DNA from: Hydractinia symbiolongicarpus
Lineage: Eukaryota > Cnidaria > Hydrozoa > Anthoathecata > Hydractiniidae
Length of the DNA stretch: 64,000 bases
Assembly: GCF_029227915.1 (NCBI RefSeq)
Contig: NC_079886.1
Location: forward strand, 25,088,501 to 25,152,500
Reading direction: 5' to 3'
Shown: positions 43,975 to 57,656 of the stretch, one piece after another
Layout of the letters: each line of letters opens with the position of its first letter
Position numbering within the stretch: the stretch's first letter is position 1
Translations under genes and position numbers: made by a program
Notes under the pieces: model-generated
Seen by the model: only the letters and a program-made list of their open reading frames with translations
Told to the model about the DNA's origin: nothing
Databases searched by the model: none

Positions 43975-46180
43975 TCGGTAGGAGCTAGGCGGTAATGGCC
44001 ACGAGCAAGCGTCGTAATATTTTGATCGGGCTGCACGATCCGTTTTTGCCCTTTTGAGTGCCAACTTGTTACCTCTTGGGTGTATACCTTATGGCCCTTG
44101 TTTTGAGTAAGCAATTGGCTCTTGTGGATGTCAACGCCCTCTTCCAGACACCGCTGGTAATCATCAAAAGTGATGGATTTTTTAGTGACGCACCTCTTCA
44201 CGTCTTTCGCTTTGCTATCACCACCTTCCTTGGTAAGGCTCTTGGGCGCATAGAGTTTTGCCCTTAGGGTGATGAATTCAGTCATAATTTTACATTTAGT
44301 TTATCCTTCATGAGTTCTACCCCCTTCCTGTTTTTCCCTAAAGGAAGAGGCCTTCCATCATTCAGATTATAGGCAATTGTGTCAAAGCGTGCTTTGATAT
44401 TATGCCTGATATCCCTGTAGAAGTGCTCCTTTCGTATAAGCTTAACGAAGCTGTCTGTATCCTTATAACAGAGCTGCAGCTTGGTACCATATTTGGGCTG
44501 CATGAAAAAGTAGTGAAACTCGTACATGACTAGCTTTGACATATCCAATATAGCCTGGCCAATATATACGGGTTTATTCATTTTAACCTCTGCTTTACCC
44601 ATCTGTACACATACCAGATTTTTGCTAAACGTGCTCCCACCCTTAAAATTTGGCTTCATCACGAGTTTCGTATACTTGACCTTATTTGTGGACAGCTGGA
44701 TGTTGCGGTGATTTATAATATTCTCCATGGCCTTGCCAAACACCAAGAGGTTCATGAGCTTGTAGAAGTCTTTCTCAAACTCGCTCTTTGCGTTTCTTTT
44801 GAACCTGATGTTGTGATCGATATAGCCCTTTAACCATGCGTTCTGGTTAAACCAGATCAGTCTGCGTTTTTCCTTCAATTCAGGACCATGTTTTATAGCC
44901 TCATTGGATGCCCTCATATGTACTACATATTTCCGCTCGTTTTCCAGATTTGGAACCAATTTCTTAACCTTGTGGACCATGGTGCGTTCGGGTAGAAATA
45001 GCAGCTCGTTATGTTTGTCGTGTAGCTCCTTGGGTTAGTAGATATCAGACTCCAGGATATACCCATGCTTATTAACGTCAACGAGCTTCCTGATCCGCCT
45101 TTCCGTAAAGGCCTCAACGTTCGACACCCATTTGAAGCAGTCCGTGGGCAGGTCTTGATGCATAGCCCAATCGTACAGGCAGTTTATGCAGTATTGCATT
45201 TTTGCAGTATTTTTCGAGGTATCACTACCTAGGAGCCGTGATAGGGTAGTTTCACCGGGTTAACAACGGCCTTCTTTGAGGCTATCCATTTAGGTAGTTC
45301 GATATACGATGAGCTCCTTGTCTTCAATTTATGAAAGTCTACGTCGAGGTGCAGGATTCGACTAATTGTAAAGCCACTTTGGGGTGGTGCAAGATTTTCC
45401 ACATGTGTTTTAATCTGGGCAAATATCCTATTTAGCATATCGTCTACGTCGCTACCCTGGAATACTGATGCCATGCTACTATGAAAGACCTTCTCCACCT
45501 TAATATACTCCCCGTCGTTGGCCTGCTCCGGGTTCGTCTTCTTCTTCTTCCACATGATCCATAGGGATAACTGTATCTTTGCCGACCCCATATCTTCCGC
45601 CTTGTCCTCAACCAAGGTTTTCACGTTTGATCGCACAATCTCTATATACCCCTCAACTTCGGCTCCTCCTGTACCGGGAATGCGGAAACTTCGGAAGGTC
45701 CTGTGGAGACCATGCTTATGTTCTTGTGGGGTATAGTCCTGTACCAGTTGATTGTATAGATTTTGGATAAATTCGAGGTAGTCTTCCTCGGCCTCTTTTT
45801 CCACCTCATCATGAAGTGTAGGTTTTATGTTGGCTGCCATGCCATATAGAGTCCCATCACCCCACGTTTAAAGACTGCATAGGTCAACTTGAGTCCCTCC
45901 TTTATAGGTTTGGGGACAGCGTCAACTAACCAGTTGTACCATCCTCACATCTTAGTTTTCACGATCGAACGATTTTTGATAGTTGCTGTTTCTCGAATAT
46001 ATCCATAGCCTCCGGCGTTGGCACTATAGTCACGGTTGTCCTTAGGGTCGTTATCCAGTCCTTCTGGGTGGCCTCTGTGGTACATCATCCAATAAGGAAA
46101 TCAATTCAGCCTTGCGTAGCTTATAATACCCCGTTAAACCACGGGTTTTTGCAATATCACATTGCAATATAACCGCTTAA
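43975..46180 (-). pseudogene. Protein-primed DNA polymerase B, internally deleted (copy 2)
   Basis: The N-terminus begins with a SAP-like stretch (RGLTGYYKLRKAELISLLDD, near 46,130). A linker with NWLVDAVPKPIKEGLKLTYA follows (about 45,900), then an open N-terminal domain (45,229-45,840). Near 45,190 the sequence jumps from the zinc-like CINCL block to YDWAMHQDL, just after motif A. All exonuclease motifs and the motif A Asp are lost (roughly 370 residues compared with copy 1). Motif B (KLMNLLVFGKAMEN, near 44,740) and motif C with intact catalytic residues (CYKDTDSF, near 44,460) follow, then the thumb (KKSITFDDYQRCL). A second smaller deletion lies near 45,260. Confidence 0.85.
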
Positions 46181-49099
46181 ACAAAACGTCTTAAAATATA
46201 AGCATGCGCAACAACAACAACAAAAAAAATAAAAAAAATTGTAAACTAAAAATGGAGAATGTCCAAAAGAACAACAACTGTTCATAAAAAGCGAAATACG
46301 CGAAAACTATATACTTGCTTTGCCATTCAAGAACTCAAAGTATAAAGAAGTTAATAGTTTTAACATATAAAGAAGAAGTATAAAAACTACCGAAATATTT
46401 AGGAAAATCACGCTTAAATCAAAGAAGATAACAATGCAGCGTTTTGGAATATATTATTGGAATATATATACGTAACAGATGTAAACATTGATTTTTGTTT
46501 AAGTTTTAGGCTTAGGTTTTTTATAACGACATCAACACTGAATCACACAGTCTGTAGTGTTAAAAACAGTTACAACGAAAAAAATATTCTCTGGGATATA
46601 CACTCTGTTTTTATATAAGAATAGTGTGTTTTAGTTTCAGCCTTTATGTTTTTAGCTTTTTTGACAAATGCTATTCTCCTTGTTATCAATATGTTCTTAC
46701 CATGACTATGGTCTGTAAGTATATAATTTCTTAATAAAATAAAGCATGCTATAAGTTACTATAGCTAATGACAATTTCTACTACATGTAACGACCCATTG
46801 CTTGGACAGAGAAAAGTTCAGTTCGTTTGATATACAATAAAAAAAGTAAACTTCTGATCAATTTTGTGTGTTATACAAATGTTCATATTTAAAACAAACT
46901 GTAAAGCTTAGACATACTTAAGGATATTCTAAACTTCTGACGCATTTACCAGAGTATATTCTTACAAAATAAGTGCTTAAAGAAAATATTTTCTGGCTTA
47001 AGACACAACAACAAACTTAATATTGAAGAAAAATTTAGCTGTGACAGAAACGGATAAAAATCGTTAAACGCCCAAATTTATTTCTCTATCAAATAATTTA
47101 AACAACACACCTGTTTTTCTGTTGCCTTCTCCAGTAGGTTGCTAGCTAGGGCTCTCTGGATAAAAGTTAAATTAGTCTTTTCTTCGATTACTAAACTTCG
47201 CTTCCTCCCAAAGAGAACGAATTGAAAATGTATATAATTGTCTGATGCATTTCCAATCAATTCTCTTTGTGATGTTATATCATTGTACGTTTTTCTTCGT
47301 TTTATAGAATATTTCTGACAGCAACATTATTAACTTCGTTTGACAACAACAGTTTTTTTTTATATTTTAGATTCGAATTACATTCATATTCGAATGCGAC
47401 CTCAGTCCCAGAACACAAAAATGGAAAATATAGAAAAACATATAGGTTTTGATCTAACCTCATGGTGAGTAAACTCTGTTTAAAATAATTTTTTCAGGAT
47501 TAATTTTAAAAACAGAAAACGTTCTTCACTTCGGTTTTCATTTGTCGGTTGATAAACAACTTGTTTCCATGAGTTTTTGCGCACACATGGTAAACCGGGG
47601 GTAAAAGTAAATTATTATAATCGTAACGGCCGAAAACGGGTTCATTATTTTTTTAGTAAATTTTAGCGCACGGCCACGTCATAAGAAAGTGACCCGTGAT
47701 TTCCGTGTCGTGAACTCACAGTTTTGCTCATGCAAGGGAATTAATATATAAGATTCTAGCACATCTGTCTTATCATTCTGCAGTTCATAATAAGTCCTAC
47801 CTACTTCAAGAACATCCACGTAACACAATAACGTAACGCATCAATTTCAAAAAATGAGAGAGTGAGACAATGAAAAACTTCAACATAAAATAGGGAGCAC
47901 ACAAGAGTAAAACGCCTTCAAACCAAAAAAATTACGATAACTAATAAAACAAACCATATATTTACAATATACACTAAAAGAAAATTCCTTGTTGATATCA
48001 GTTAAACAGTTGATAAGAAGTATCACCAGAGTTTGAACATTTCATGTATTTTATCTTTCATTACCACATTCTTACAAACATTTGTTTATTTGTGTGACGC
48101 AAGTTCGTATATTTAAAGTTATTTTGTAACTTGATTCTGCTTGGAACTCTTCCATGCATTCTTATTTGTAGAGTAACAACGTTTTCAACAAATAACAATA
48201 TTTCATAAAAGATGTATCATCAAATATTATTTGTGAGGTTACGTGTGCATTAGTCGGTGTTTTTTTTACACTACACAAGAATGCAAAATCTAGCATAGTA
48301 AAAATCACGTTTTTTGAAATAAAATGCAAAATATTAACATCTTCAATTAACATTATTTAGTATGACATAATATAGTCTCAAAAACGTAACAATTTTAAGA
48401 GTAAACAAGGATAAAATATTTTGAGACTGCTAATTTAATGATTTATGAACTTTTATAACTTAATTTAGACCTTACTAATTGCCTATATATTGAGTTTTCT
48501 AAAAAAAGTTTGAGAAGTGCGGGAGGATTAAAATATTCAAAGAAATTATTGTTACAAGGAAATCTTTGAAAAAAAATCAACATGACTATGCTAATAAAAG
48601 AAGCATTATGTTAGTCGAAACACAGACAGGGAGTTTCACATAAACATTATGTTCATTTTGAACCTGCATGAAAAATATAATAAACCAGATTGTTTTATAA
48701 AAGAAGCAAGCAGAGTAGCATAAATGTTTTATTATAAATCTAAATAAGATCAATCATTTAGGGAATAAACTATGAACAATGTATTAAGAAAAATATCACT
48801 AGAATACTACATAATCGAATTTGTGTGAGTAGCTAAGGATTTAATATTTGTGAATAGAAGCCAGATAGTGTATGAAGAATTATCATTATTATTATAAGTA
48901 ATTATGCAAGTTTGGGGAATGAGAAGCAAACGAATAAATATTCAGACACATTTTGGACGATAGAATTTCAGAAAGAAAAACCATTTCATATTAACACTTC
49001 TTATTCACAATTACATACCAACATTTTTTGACAAATTGGAATTTCGTCATCGTCAAGAAGGCCGGTTTTATCATGTTTTACTATAGAAGGTGCAGCATT
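46181..49099. other. Long AT-rich non-coding stretch
   Basis: No gene or element I can support. ORFs here are short and lack domain signal. Confidence 0.4.
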
Positions 49100-50056
49100 A
49101 AATCAATTTAAAATGCGTGTGTTAAGTTATTCATTATTGTTTTGTTTCTGATTTTGTAATCTAATGGGCGATGACCATATGCCCTGAAATGACTGATTTT
49201 GCTAAATCAGTAAAAATATAAAACATGCTGAATGAAATTATTTTTGTTGATTTAGATGTGTTTCTTAAAAACCGATCTGTTTTACATTTTCTGTAAACTT
49301 TTGTTTACGAACCGTATACAATGTTTCCGAAATAATGATCTTTGTTGATTCAAGTTTATTCTTTACTCATTTATTTTTTGACATTTAGGTTTAAAATTGT
49401 TGGAAAAAGGGCAGCATAGAACTAGAAAGGAAATTTTTTGTGTTCTTAACTGGTTGATTTCTACGTTTTGTGTAAATTTTTGATGGAGAAGATGGTATCC
49501 AACAAAAATGACTGATTTTTTCTAGATTTAAATTTGATGTTTTCGAAACTATATGGCTTTTTCATATTTTTGTTTAAGCTTTTAAGGGAAAGACAACATT
49601 TAAAATGTGTGAAGAACTTATATTTGTTGATTTGTGCTAACTCTTGCAGGCCTCCTTTTTGACATTTCAGAATCAACATAATCACTTATAATATGTACAC
49701 ATTTGAGATGCGTTATTTCTGACATTGCTAATATCCGTGTTGTGACTGTTTGTGTTGTAACTGTCGGTGTTCTCACTGTCTGTTTTGTGAGTATTGGTGT
49801 TGTGAGTTTCGATGTTGTGAGTGTCGTTGTTATAACTTTTTATCAACTAGATTTTACACCTTGAAAGCTGTTCCTTTTGATTTTGTGTAAGATTTGTGTG
49901 GAGGATTTAATGCGATTTGACATTTGGTAATTTGTGTAAGATTATAAGAACATTTTTTTTGTATATGCACTACTGACGTCAGCAAAACGTCTAAAGCAAC
50001 CTATTTTTCATTGGCCTTTTGCTTAAGTGGATTTTTCCACTGGCGTTATCGAGTAG
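49100..50056 (+). mobile_element. 3' part of a third Helitron of the same family
   Basis: It ends with the GTGGA-TTTT-TCCAC hairpin (50,027-50,040) and GTAG (50,053-50,056) before TT. Internal blocks match 22,080-22,300, for example CTAGATTTTACACCTTG and ATGCGATTTGACATTTG. The 5' end is not identifiable. Confidence 0.6.
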
Positions 50057-50384
50057 TTAATTAATTAATACCAGGAATGTGACAACAAAGCACAAAAGAT
50101 AGCTCTAAGAGTTTAAATCGAGAATGAAATTTTCACTTTACTCTCCCTCGTGTGTAATTTTTTATTCCGTTGTCAGAGAATTAGTACTGTGTAATGGAGA
50201 CTTGTTTATCAGTTACTCAACAATGGCACAGCCCACAGTACTTACAAATAGCGCACGTAGAAAACTCCATATAAGGAAATATGCTTTTTAAAGAAATATC
50301 TTTTTCTGAGAAATTACTAATTACTAAGAAGATCGGATTAAGAAATTTCTTACTTAAGGGCCAAAAAAACTTTTACAATTAAAA

Positions 50385-50765
50385 AGCCGCCATGGTTGAA
50401 CCTGAAGGAGATATAGAAAACATCAGCGCCACATTGATGTAACTTCATTTCGCTCTTGAAAATGTTCGTTCAAAAAAGCTCACAAGTGTTTTTGTTGCGA
50501 TTTTTAAATTTATTAACAAATTGCCCCTATTTCTTCCCCGGTTACTACGAGTATGGAATAATTGGAGATAAATTTGATTAAACACTGAAAGCTTACCTCT
50601 CCCGAAAAATCAACCTAGTTTCATTTGCAACAGAGCTTGAAAAGTTGTCAATGAACTTTTCTTTTTTGATGCATAACCATTATGTATTCTATATAAGTAA
50701 GGTGCTGTTTTAGGGTTTATCAAGGTATGTGGTGATATTAATAATTCCTTACCTATCCAGCTTGG
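50385..50765. repeat. Dispersed repeat, inverted copy of 13,135-13,510
   Basis: ATCAAGGTATGTGGTGATAT, ATGCATAACCATTATGTATT and a CCGCCATGGTTGAAC block mirror the other copy on the opposite strand. Confidence 0.65.
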
Positions 50766-51693
50766 TATTTTGAACATATTGATATGAGTTTAAATACTTC
50801 ATTTTTTTAAGGTAAGCTTCAATACAGACAAAAAAATGCAATCTGGATACAGAAATTTCTCACTAAATCGAAAATGCTAGAACTTACAGCTTCCAATGTC
50901 ATTAAGTGTTTGAAATCAATGTGGAAAATAGGAAAATGGGAAATAAAAGTTCGCTTTAAATACCGCCCTTCAATGCAAGATAGAGTTTGGTCAAAACCCA
51001 TAGCATCACGGACATAATATCCATCAAAAGCATAAAGCTAAGCTCAATTTGTTTCTAAAACTTTGAAGAGCAGGGTCATACTTTTCTTTAAACGCGTTCT
51101 GGTGTAAAAAATGGACTTAACCAACAATTACTTTATCGGATTATTTATTTAACTTTTATCGAGATACTATACAAATCTCTTATTAAAAAAGAACGTTTCT
51201 TTATTCTGGACAACTTTTAGAATTCTTGTTTCATCAATAACTATTTTGCTGAATCATTAACAGCGCGATGCATTTAACGTTTTGATTACTACAAAGCATT
51301 GTCTTCATACGATGCGCTGCATGGTTAATTAAACAAATAAAATAACTGCAAATGCGCACAGTTGCAACAAAAATATATGATTTTGCCACCAGACAGTACT
51401 GTAGTTTTAGATCTACATAGCTATGTTGGAAAATCATGAATAGACCATACAATTTTATGAACATTATTTCTTGAAATTGTCATAAAGGAATTATATTTCC
51501 GTAGTGGTTCTATGTATGCTAACATGTAGAAATATATTCCTCGCACATTATTCACGCAACGAAATGCACGAGAAATAAGTATTTTTGCGTAATCAAATTT
51601 TCCTACAGAATTTGTTTAATAAGCTATTTGACTTTTAGTTTTCACATTTTTTACCACAACGACCGCGATAATAATATTATATCGAAAAGGAAC
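50766..51693. other. AT-rich non-coding stretch
   Basis: Nothing recognised. Confidence 0.4.
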
Positions 51694-52300
<607 letters not shown>

Positions 52301-52656
52301 TTGTTTCGCCAATGTAAAGGCATATGGAAAGTCCCTGTATGTAGCAAAATAATTTTTTTAAATTCAGGATCGGTTAAGGTGTATTTTTATTTTTACGTAT
52401 TTCTGTGGTTACCGGATTCTTCACATATACTATCGCGTATATCATAATTTCTTTATCCCAGTTGCAATGATGTGTGTAGGTACGTAGCAGAATTGTTACC
52501 TGTTAAATAGGTAATGAGGTGGCCAATTTAAAAACAACATGCTTGTATCGTAAACACCCGGATTTTATTGTCAAGGTTAATGTTCTAAATCATATGGCAA
52601 AGTTCCTGTACAATATGAATTGTTATATGAAATCTGCAGTAGTTATCGCTCATTAA

Positions 52657-52709
52657 AGAACATAAAAGCTCAAAAAATAATTACGTAATTTTTTTAGCTT
52701 TTATGTTCT
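52657..52709. repeat. Inverted repeat with AT-rich centre
   Basis: AGAACATAAAAGCT (52,657-52,670) is mirrored by AGCTTTTATGTTCT (52,696-52,709). The centre contains the palindrome ATTACGTAAT. Confidence 0.7.
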
Positions 52710-53590
52710 CTTTTAGCTACATATTAAAATTCGAAATCTAGTTTATAATATAAACCAGGCAAAAATTATAGATTAACCTTAAATGAAAAAAATGAGCCAA
52801 TAAAGTCATTTTCAGATAGTATATATGTATCGTGTAACTTCATTTATAATAAATTTCATTCTCTCAATAATTGTATTAAACAGGTCTTCTCCAACATGCT
52901 ATAAATCTTTCTAAAATCACAGGTGAACTGTCTCCCTCTTGGCAATTTAACGACTATAGGGCACAAATTAATAATTGAACCGTGTAAATACTTCGTTTGT
53001 TTCATGAAAATAAGGTTTTTGCACGTCATTTTAGCCAATCAGTAAAAAATTGTAAGATCTTTGGGCATTTTTTTTGCAATCAGAGAAACAACAAGGTGAA
53101 AACAAAAATATAACATATAGCACATGGATACTAGGCAATGAAAATGCTAGAAAAAGCAACTATATCATAAACTTAGTTAAATGTAAAGAAGTAGAAGGTA
53201 ATGGTTTGTTTGTGCCCTTATTAACAACATAATAAACTAAAAATTTCTTTCTTTTATATAATGTGCAATTCAACAATGCATAGAAATGTGTATTTGATAA
53301 AACTGAAATGTTTTTAAGATTTTAGAACTTAAAATATTAGAGAAAGTAAAAAAATCATAAGTCAAAAGAGATTTATTTATTTGACAATCAAAAATAACAT
53401 GTAATAATCTAGCAGGGAGCACAATCAACCCACTACTTCCAATAAAAGTTCTATTTCTACTTTTCCATCAGTTCTCATTGTTAAAAGAGCCTTACAAACT
53501 AAAATTTTAAAATTACGCAATATGCAAGAGAATTAGATCATGAGAAGCACAACTGGGACAAATTTCTTCATTGTAGATGTATTCCGTTAT
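52710..53590. other. AT-rich non-coding stretch
   Basis: Nothing recognised. Confidence 0.4.
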
Positions 53591-53595
53591 GATGA

Positions 53596-53793
53596 ATGTC
53601 CACTGGAGCCTTGGATATCGTCAGTGGAGCCACAACTCTGATTCTAGTTCTTTTTATGATGTTTGCATACGCAGCATTAATGAGCGACTGCAAGAGACTT
53701 GCTATGTATCTCTTTTGTACTGTTGTGATCATTGGTATGTTTTTCGTTGTGTGGCAACTCGCAGGCGGCGTATGGGTTTTGAAAGAGTGGTAA
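53596..53793 (+). CDS. Possible two-helix membrane microprotein (65 aa)
   Basis: A frame from MSTGALDIVSG with two hydrophobic segments (TTLILVLFMMFAYAAL and AMYLFCTVVIIGMFFVVW) and a Trp-rich end. No family recognised. It could be an exon, a viral-type membrane protein or chance; overlapping frames on both strands are also open. Confidence 0.25.
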   Translation: MSTGALDIVSGATTLILVLFMMFAYAALMSDCKRLAMYLFCTVVIIGMFFVVWQLAGGVWVLKEW

Positions 53794-54009
53794 GAGTGGC
53801 GTGAAGTAAAGGACGACAAAGTACATGGGTATCATAATGACATATTCGTGTTTACCTGTATTATGTCCACGAAAGGCGCGTCCTGTTACGGCAACAAGAA
53901 ATATTTAAAATGCGCAGCAATACCATGGTTTGTAGGCCTGTTTGACTTTTTATCTTCTGGAAGGTTTATATTTTTGTAACATTCGTTTTCTGTTTGTTTT
54001 CAATGTTAA

Positions 54010-54820
54010 GATACATATATTGTCACGATTTAGAATTTTTTAGGATTTTTGGCTAGAAACGAAGATTTTAAAGGCTAGATATCTAGCTAGAGCCTTAATT
54101 ATTACTATTTTGTTTGGTATAAGAGCTTTTTATTGTTAAGGTTGTGTCTATTTAGCTAGCTCCTTAGCTATATCTTTGGCTAAAAAGTGAAAGTATAAGA
54201 ATGCAGTTTGGCTACAACAATATTCTTAACCAATGTTAAATACAGTTAGCTAGGTAGCTACATTTTTAATTGTTTTCTAGCTACGTAGCATCTTTTGTTA
54301 TTTTCTTGAAAGCTTTTTCTGGAAATGAAATGGATGAGCAATTGTTTTAGCTGGACAGGTAACGACAGGCGGTTCCCTGTATTCTTATTTAAACGAAAGT
54401 TTCAATGAAGATTTTTCAGAAAAGAATATTACGCCTATACGCCTGTTCCACTCTGTTTAACTGTACTAGGGGCTGATCTCAGTGTTACCAACGGACTGCT
54501 TCTTTGAAAAAAACTGTTACGGTTATGCGCATGGGCAACGTGGTTTACCCCTACTAAAGGGTGAACTTACAGTGAGAATTAATTTTTCAACTCTCTCAGG
54601 AATCACGCCTGTACGGATGTGCTATTTTGCTTACCTGGACCAATCGCTCAGCTCTGTGTTAGCAATAGACTGTTTCTTGTGTTCTTATTTAAACAGAGTC
54701 TGTGAGAACGTTTTTGTCAAAAGGGCATTATCCCTATACGCCTGTACAACACGTTTTAACTGAACTAAGGGCTAAGTCCGGTGTCACGATAAATTTAGCC
54801 AGAGGTAGATAAGAAGCTAG
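54010..54820. repeat. Dispersed element with about 145-bp tandem units, copy B
   Basis: Same unit blocks as 37,965-39,180 ('ATTACGCCTATACGCCTGT', 'ACTGTACTAnGnGCT', 'CTTATTTAAAC'), after a similar leader with TAGCTAGAGCC-like phrases. About three units are present. Confidence 0.6.
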
Positions 54821-55966
54821 CTAGATAGACACAACTTCGACATTATTAATATTGGTTAGAATAAAAAGCTGTTATACTAAACTGAATAGTAATAATTAAG
54901 GAGAGGGAAGGGTATATAAGTAGTTTCGCCACTTCCTTTACCCTTTTGTAGTCAAGACTCTACCCTTGTGCACATTTCATCGACTGATTGCACTGTACAT
55001 AGTTTTCTATTCATCCAGATTACCCATAGGCGCGCGTGCTCCACGCGTTGCGTCACATTCGCTACTCACCAACTGTAGATTACGTCACTTACCCGAGGCG
55101 CAGTGGCCCTCTCAACTAATTAAAATCTAACCATTACAGGTACCTTTCACCTACCAATTATATTTAACCATAAAGTCACGTAACTTAGTCTTCTTTTTCA
55201 ACAAGACAGCACATTTTTTCCTTTCATTTTTCCCCTCGCTAATAATCGCACAGGGTTTGTTATCAATCACTAACCAAACCTGTTAAGCATGGCCAACAAA
55301 CAAATCCAGGAAGAATTACATAGAGGTCACCCTTTTGTTGTAAACAGACCCTTTATAATGACCGACCGCTTACGACAGGTCGGGTGATTTTGATTCTATC
55401 ATGGATCAATTTCACTACCCGAGCAGAAAGCGGTATAAGAAACAAGGCCTGTGCGTCTGATGAAGCCCTTGTTTCTTAGGTCATCCCTTTACCCACACAA
55501 CATCCTTTCTCTACATACGATATTTCGAATCCTTTACCGGAGAGTAGGGACACCCAATCAAAAAAAATGTTTATCTTTTTGCATCTTTGTATTTTTTTGT
55601 TCGTACTTAAGCTATGAATCGTCATCATCATACTGTACTAGGCCGACCGATGTACCGTGTTTTGTTCTACCGCCCCCGTGTGTTGGCATAGTTGCGTCTG
55701 CTTTTTTGTGTACCGTCCGCGCACAAAACATTTCATAGTAGTCGAACCGATCTACATCGCATCACGATAATTTATCAATTTTTATTTATTATTTTACCTT
55801 AAACATTCGCTTAAAAAATTTATCACAGTCCCAGCTGGATGTTTCATATCTTACCATTTAATCTGTTTTAACCACTTTATCTGTATGGTTCGTTAGTGAT
55901 GGAAATATCATTAGTAGCAGATAGATAGAAACATTAGCAGTTGATTAAACGTAATCACTATACATA
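54821..55966. other. Possible LTR/leader region upstream of the gag-like frame
   Basis: GGGTATATAAGTAG (about 54,909) is a good TATA-box candidate. AAGAAACAAGGC...GCCCTTGTTTCTT at 55,437-55,480 is a 12-bp-stem hairpin. No matching second LTR or primer-binding site found. Confidence 0.3.
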
Positions 55967-56753
55967 ATGGATAAACGAGTTAGAGCTACAGTTAACTCAA
56001 CCGGAATTTTAAATGAAAAAGTAAATTCTCTAAGGACTAGTCGAAGTGGTCATATTGGCATTATAACTAAAATAATTAATATTTATCACTTCTTTTAACA
56101 GTACAAAATGAAGATTCAGAGATAGGTAACCTGTCAAATAAACTTAACGAAACACTCAGAATAGTTAAAAAAATACCTTTTGAGCACAATAATCTAGTCT
56201 CCGCGGAGGAGAGTGAGGCTGCTAACCAACTTTTAATGGAGCAAAAAATAAAAAATAAAATAAAATAAAATCCGTTTGTGAGGAATATTTTAAACATTCT
56301 AACGCTGATGATAATTTAGAAATTGATAATGCCATAAATCAAAACTCACGTCAACTCTCGTCGTTGCAACGTCCACCTTTAAATCACTCTAGATCTTCCA
56401 GGCATTCCAATTTATATCATCACTCTTCTCATAACATTCAAAAAAGCCATCCTAGTAAGTCCCAATCCACATCATCTCTGAATTTGCACCTACAGAGAAA
56501 AACTGAATCTGGTGAGGCTTAGTTGGAGGAGAAACTTGGAGAGGAAAATCTTAAAAGGGAATTAAATTTGTTAGAACGGAAGAGAGAGATAGGGCTTAAA
56601 ATATTGGAACAAAAAGAAAATGCTAGAAAGAGACAAAATAGCAGAAAAGGTTAAACGTAGTAAAAGACAAAGTTGAAATCGCCAGATTAATAGAAGCTAG
56701 AGTAGGGATGGATTATACACACCCTTTTTCCAAAACCGCGGTCAAACTCTCAT
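55967..56753 (+). pseudogene. Retroelement gag-like fragment
   Basis: It begins MDKRVRATVNSTGILNEK, then SRSGHIGIITKI. After frameshifts comes a charged coiled coil (ENLKRELNLLERKREIGLKI, then VEIARLIEARV). Long charged helices after a short conserved N-terminus are usual in gag-like proteins of BEL/Pao-type elements. There is no zinc knuckle, protease or RT downstream. A non-retroviral coiled-coil ORF is the alternative. Confidence 0.35.
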
Positions 56754-57000
56754 AAAAATTATCATACACAATTTTGCTTGTGACGTCAAAACTTTTTGTC
56801 ACGCTTTATTACACAAAAAATCCATTGACATGCATGAAAAATACCTATCATGCGGTGATTAGTCATGCATATCAAGGTAATGTGTCAAACTCTTATAAAA
56901 ATGATCATACACCATTACACAAAATACCGTTGATCATCAGCAAAAATCCACTGATCATCAACACATGCGCTGTAACATCTCGGCAGCCTTACAGCAATTT
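56742..57000. repeat. Imperfect direct repeat upstream of Polinton copy 3 genes
   Basis: TCAAACTCTCATAAAAATTA at 56,742 recurs as TCAAACTCTTATAAAAATGA at 56,885, each followed by ATCATACAC, a 143-bp period. It may be a duplicated leader or promoter segment. Confidence 0.55.
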
Positions 57001-57026
57001 TTGCAAGATAAATAATACTAATAAAG

Positions 57027-57347
57027 ATGAGTTTCAAGACAGAGGGCATGTGCAACAAGGCTGTTGAAAAGGAGCCACGGCTGCTGAAGTATGTACCAGA
57101 GCGATTCAAGACGCGGGATATGTGTAATAAGATGGTTGAAAAACATCACTGGCTGCTCATGAATGTACCGCATAGGCTTAAAACGCAGGAAATGAGTAAG
57201 GATGCTGTTAGAAAAAGTCCACGCATGCTCCAATATATATCGGATCGTTTCAAGACACAGGACATGTGCAATAAGGCTGTTGAAAAGGATCCCAATCTAC
57301 TCGAACATGTGTACTCTATAATAAAATGTGCGTCAACTGTCAATTAA
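57027..57347 (+). CDS. DUF4116-like repeat protein of Polinton copy 3
   Basis: ATG start, open for 106 codons. Four repeats of about 24 residues with the pattern FKT.dMCNKaVEk.P.lL.yVP (for example FKTRDMCNKMVEKHHWLL, FKTQDMCNKAVEKDPNLL). Such repeats occur in NCLDV and Polinton-type proteins, as I recall. They usually run longer and end in a C-terminal tail, so this copy is probably truncated by a frameshift near 57,310. Role unknown. Confidence 0.55.
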   Translation: MSFKTEGMCNKAVEKEPRLLKYVPERFKTRDMCNKMVEKHHWLLMNVPHRLKTQEMSKDAVRKSPRMLQYISDRFKTQDMCNKAVEKDPNLLEHVYSIIKCASTVN

Positions 57348-57514
57348 AATTCGATATCTTCGGGACCGCAACGTTGATTGCACTTATGGCCGGCGTAGGT
57401 ATATCCTTACCTCTTATGGCTCTAGCATTAGTACAAGAATCAGAGAAGGATGGGTCCAATGAACGGAGGATTGAAAAACTAGAGGATCGTCATGATATCC
57501 TAATAAACGAATGA
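57326..57514 (+). CDS. Small membrane protein, Polinton copy 3
   Basis: 62 codons: a hydrophobic helix (TATLIALMAGVGISLPLMAL) and a charged tail (NERRIEKLEDRHDILINE). It overlaps the end of the repeat protein by 22 nt in another frame. Compact overlaps of this kind are typical of virus-like elements. Function unknown. Confidence 0.4.
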   Translation: MCVNCQLKFDIFGTATLIALMAGVGISLPLMALALVQESEKDGSNERRIEKLEDRHDILINE

Positions 57515-57656
57515 AGAATGTAGTGACTGTGAGCGTATATTGGATGCGTATGACAAATGTACCTGCGGAAGTAGGTTCGTGATAGTTGTTAAAATGCTAT
57601 GCTGCTACTGCTACCATGAACATATCACATATAACGGAGGTGACTGCGTATGTACA
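57513..57656 (+). pseudogene. Zinc-ribbon fragment, Polinton copy 3
   Basis: Reads EECSDCERILDAYDKCTCGS, then MLCCYCYHEHI. The C..C...C.C and C..C pairs suggest a small zinc-binding protein. No start codon in frame; it runs on into the next gene without a stop. Confidence 0.4.

Noticed and set aside
55437-55480. Hammerhead ribozyme candidate (CTGATGA with a nearby GAAAC)
   Set aside because: Only about 14 nt separate GAAA from CTGATGA, too short for the two helices required. No GAAA follows the next helix. Kept only as a simple hairpin.
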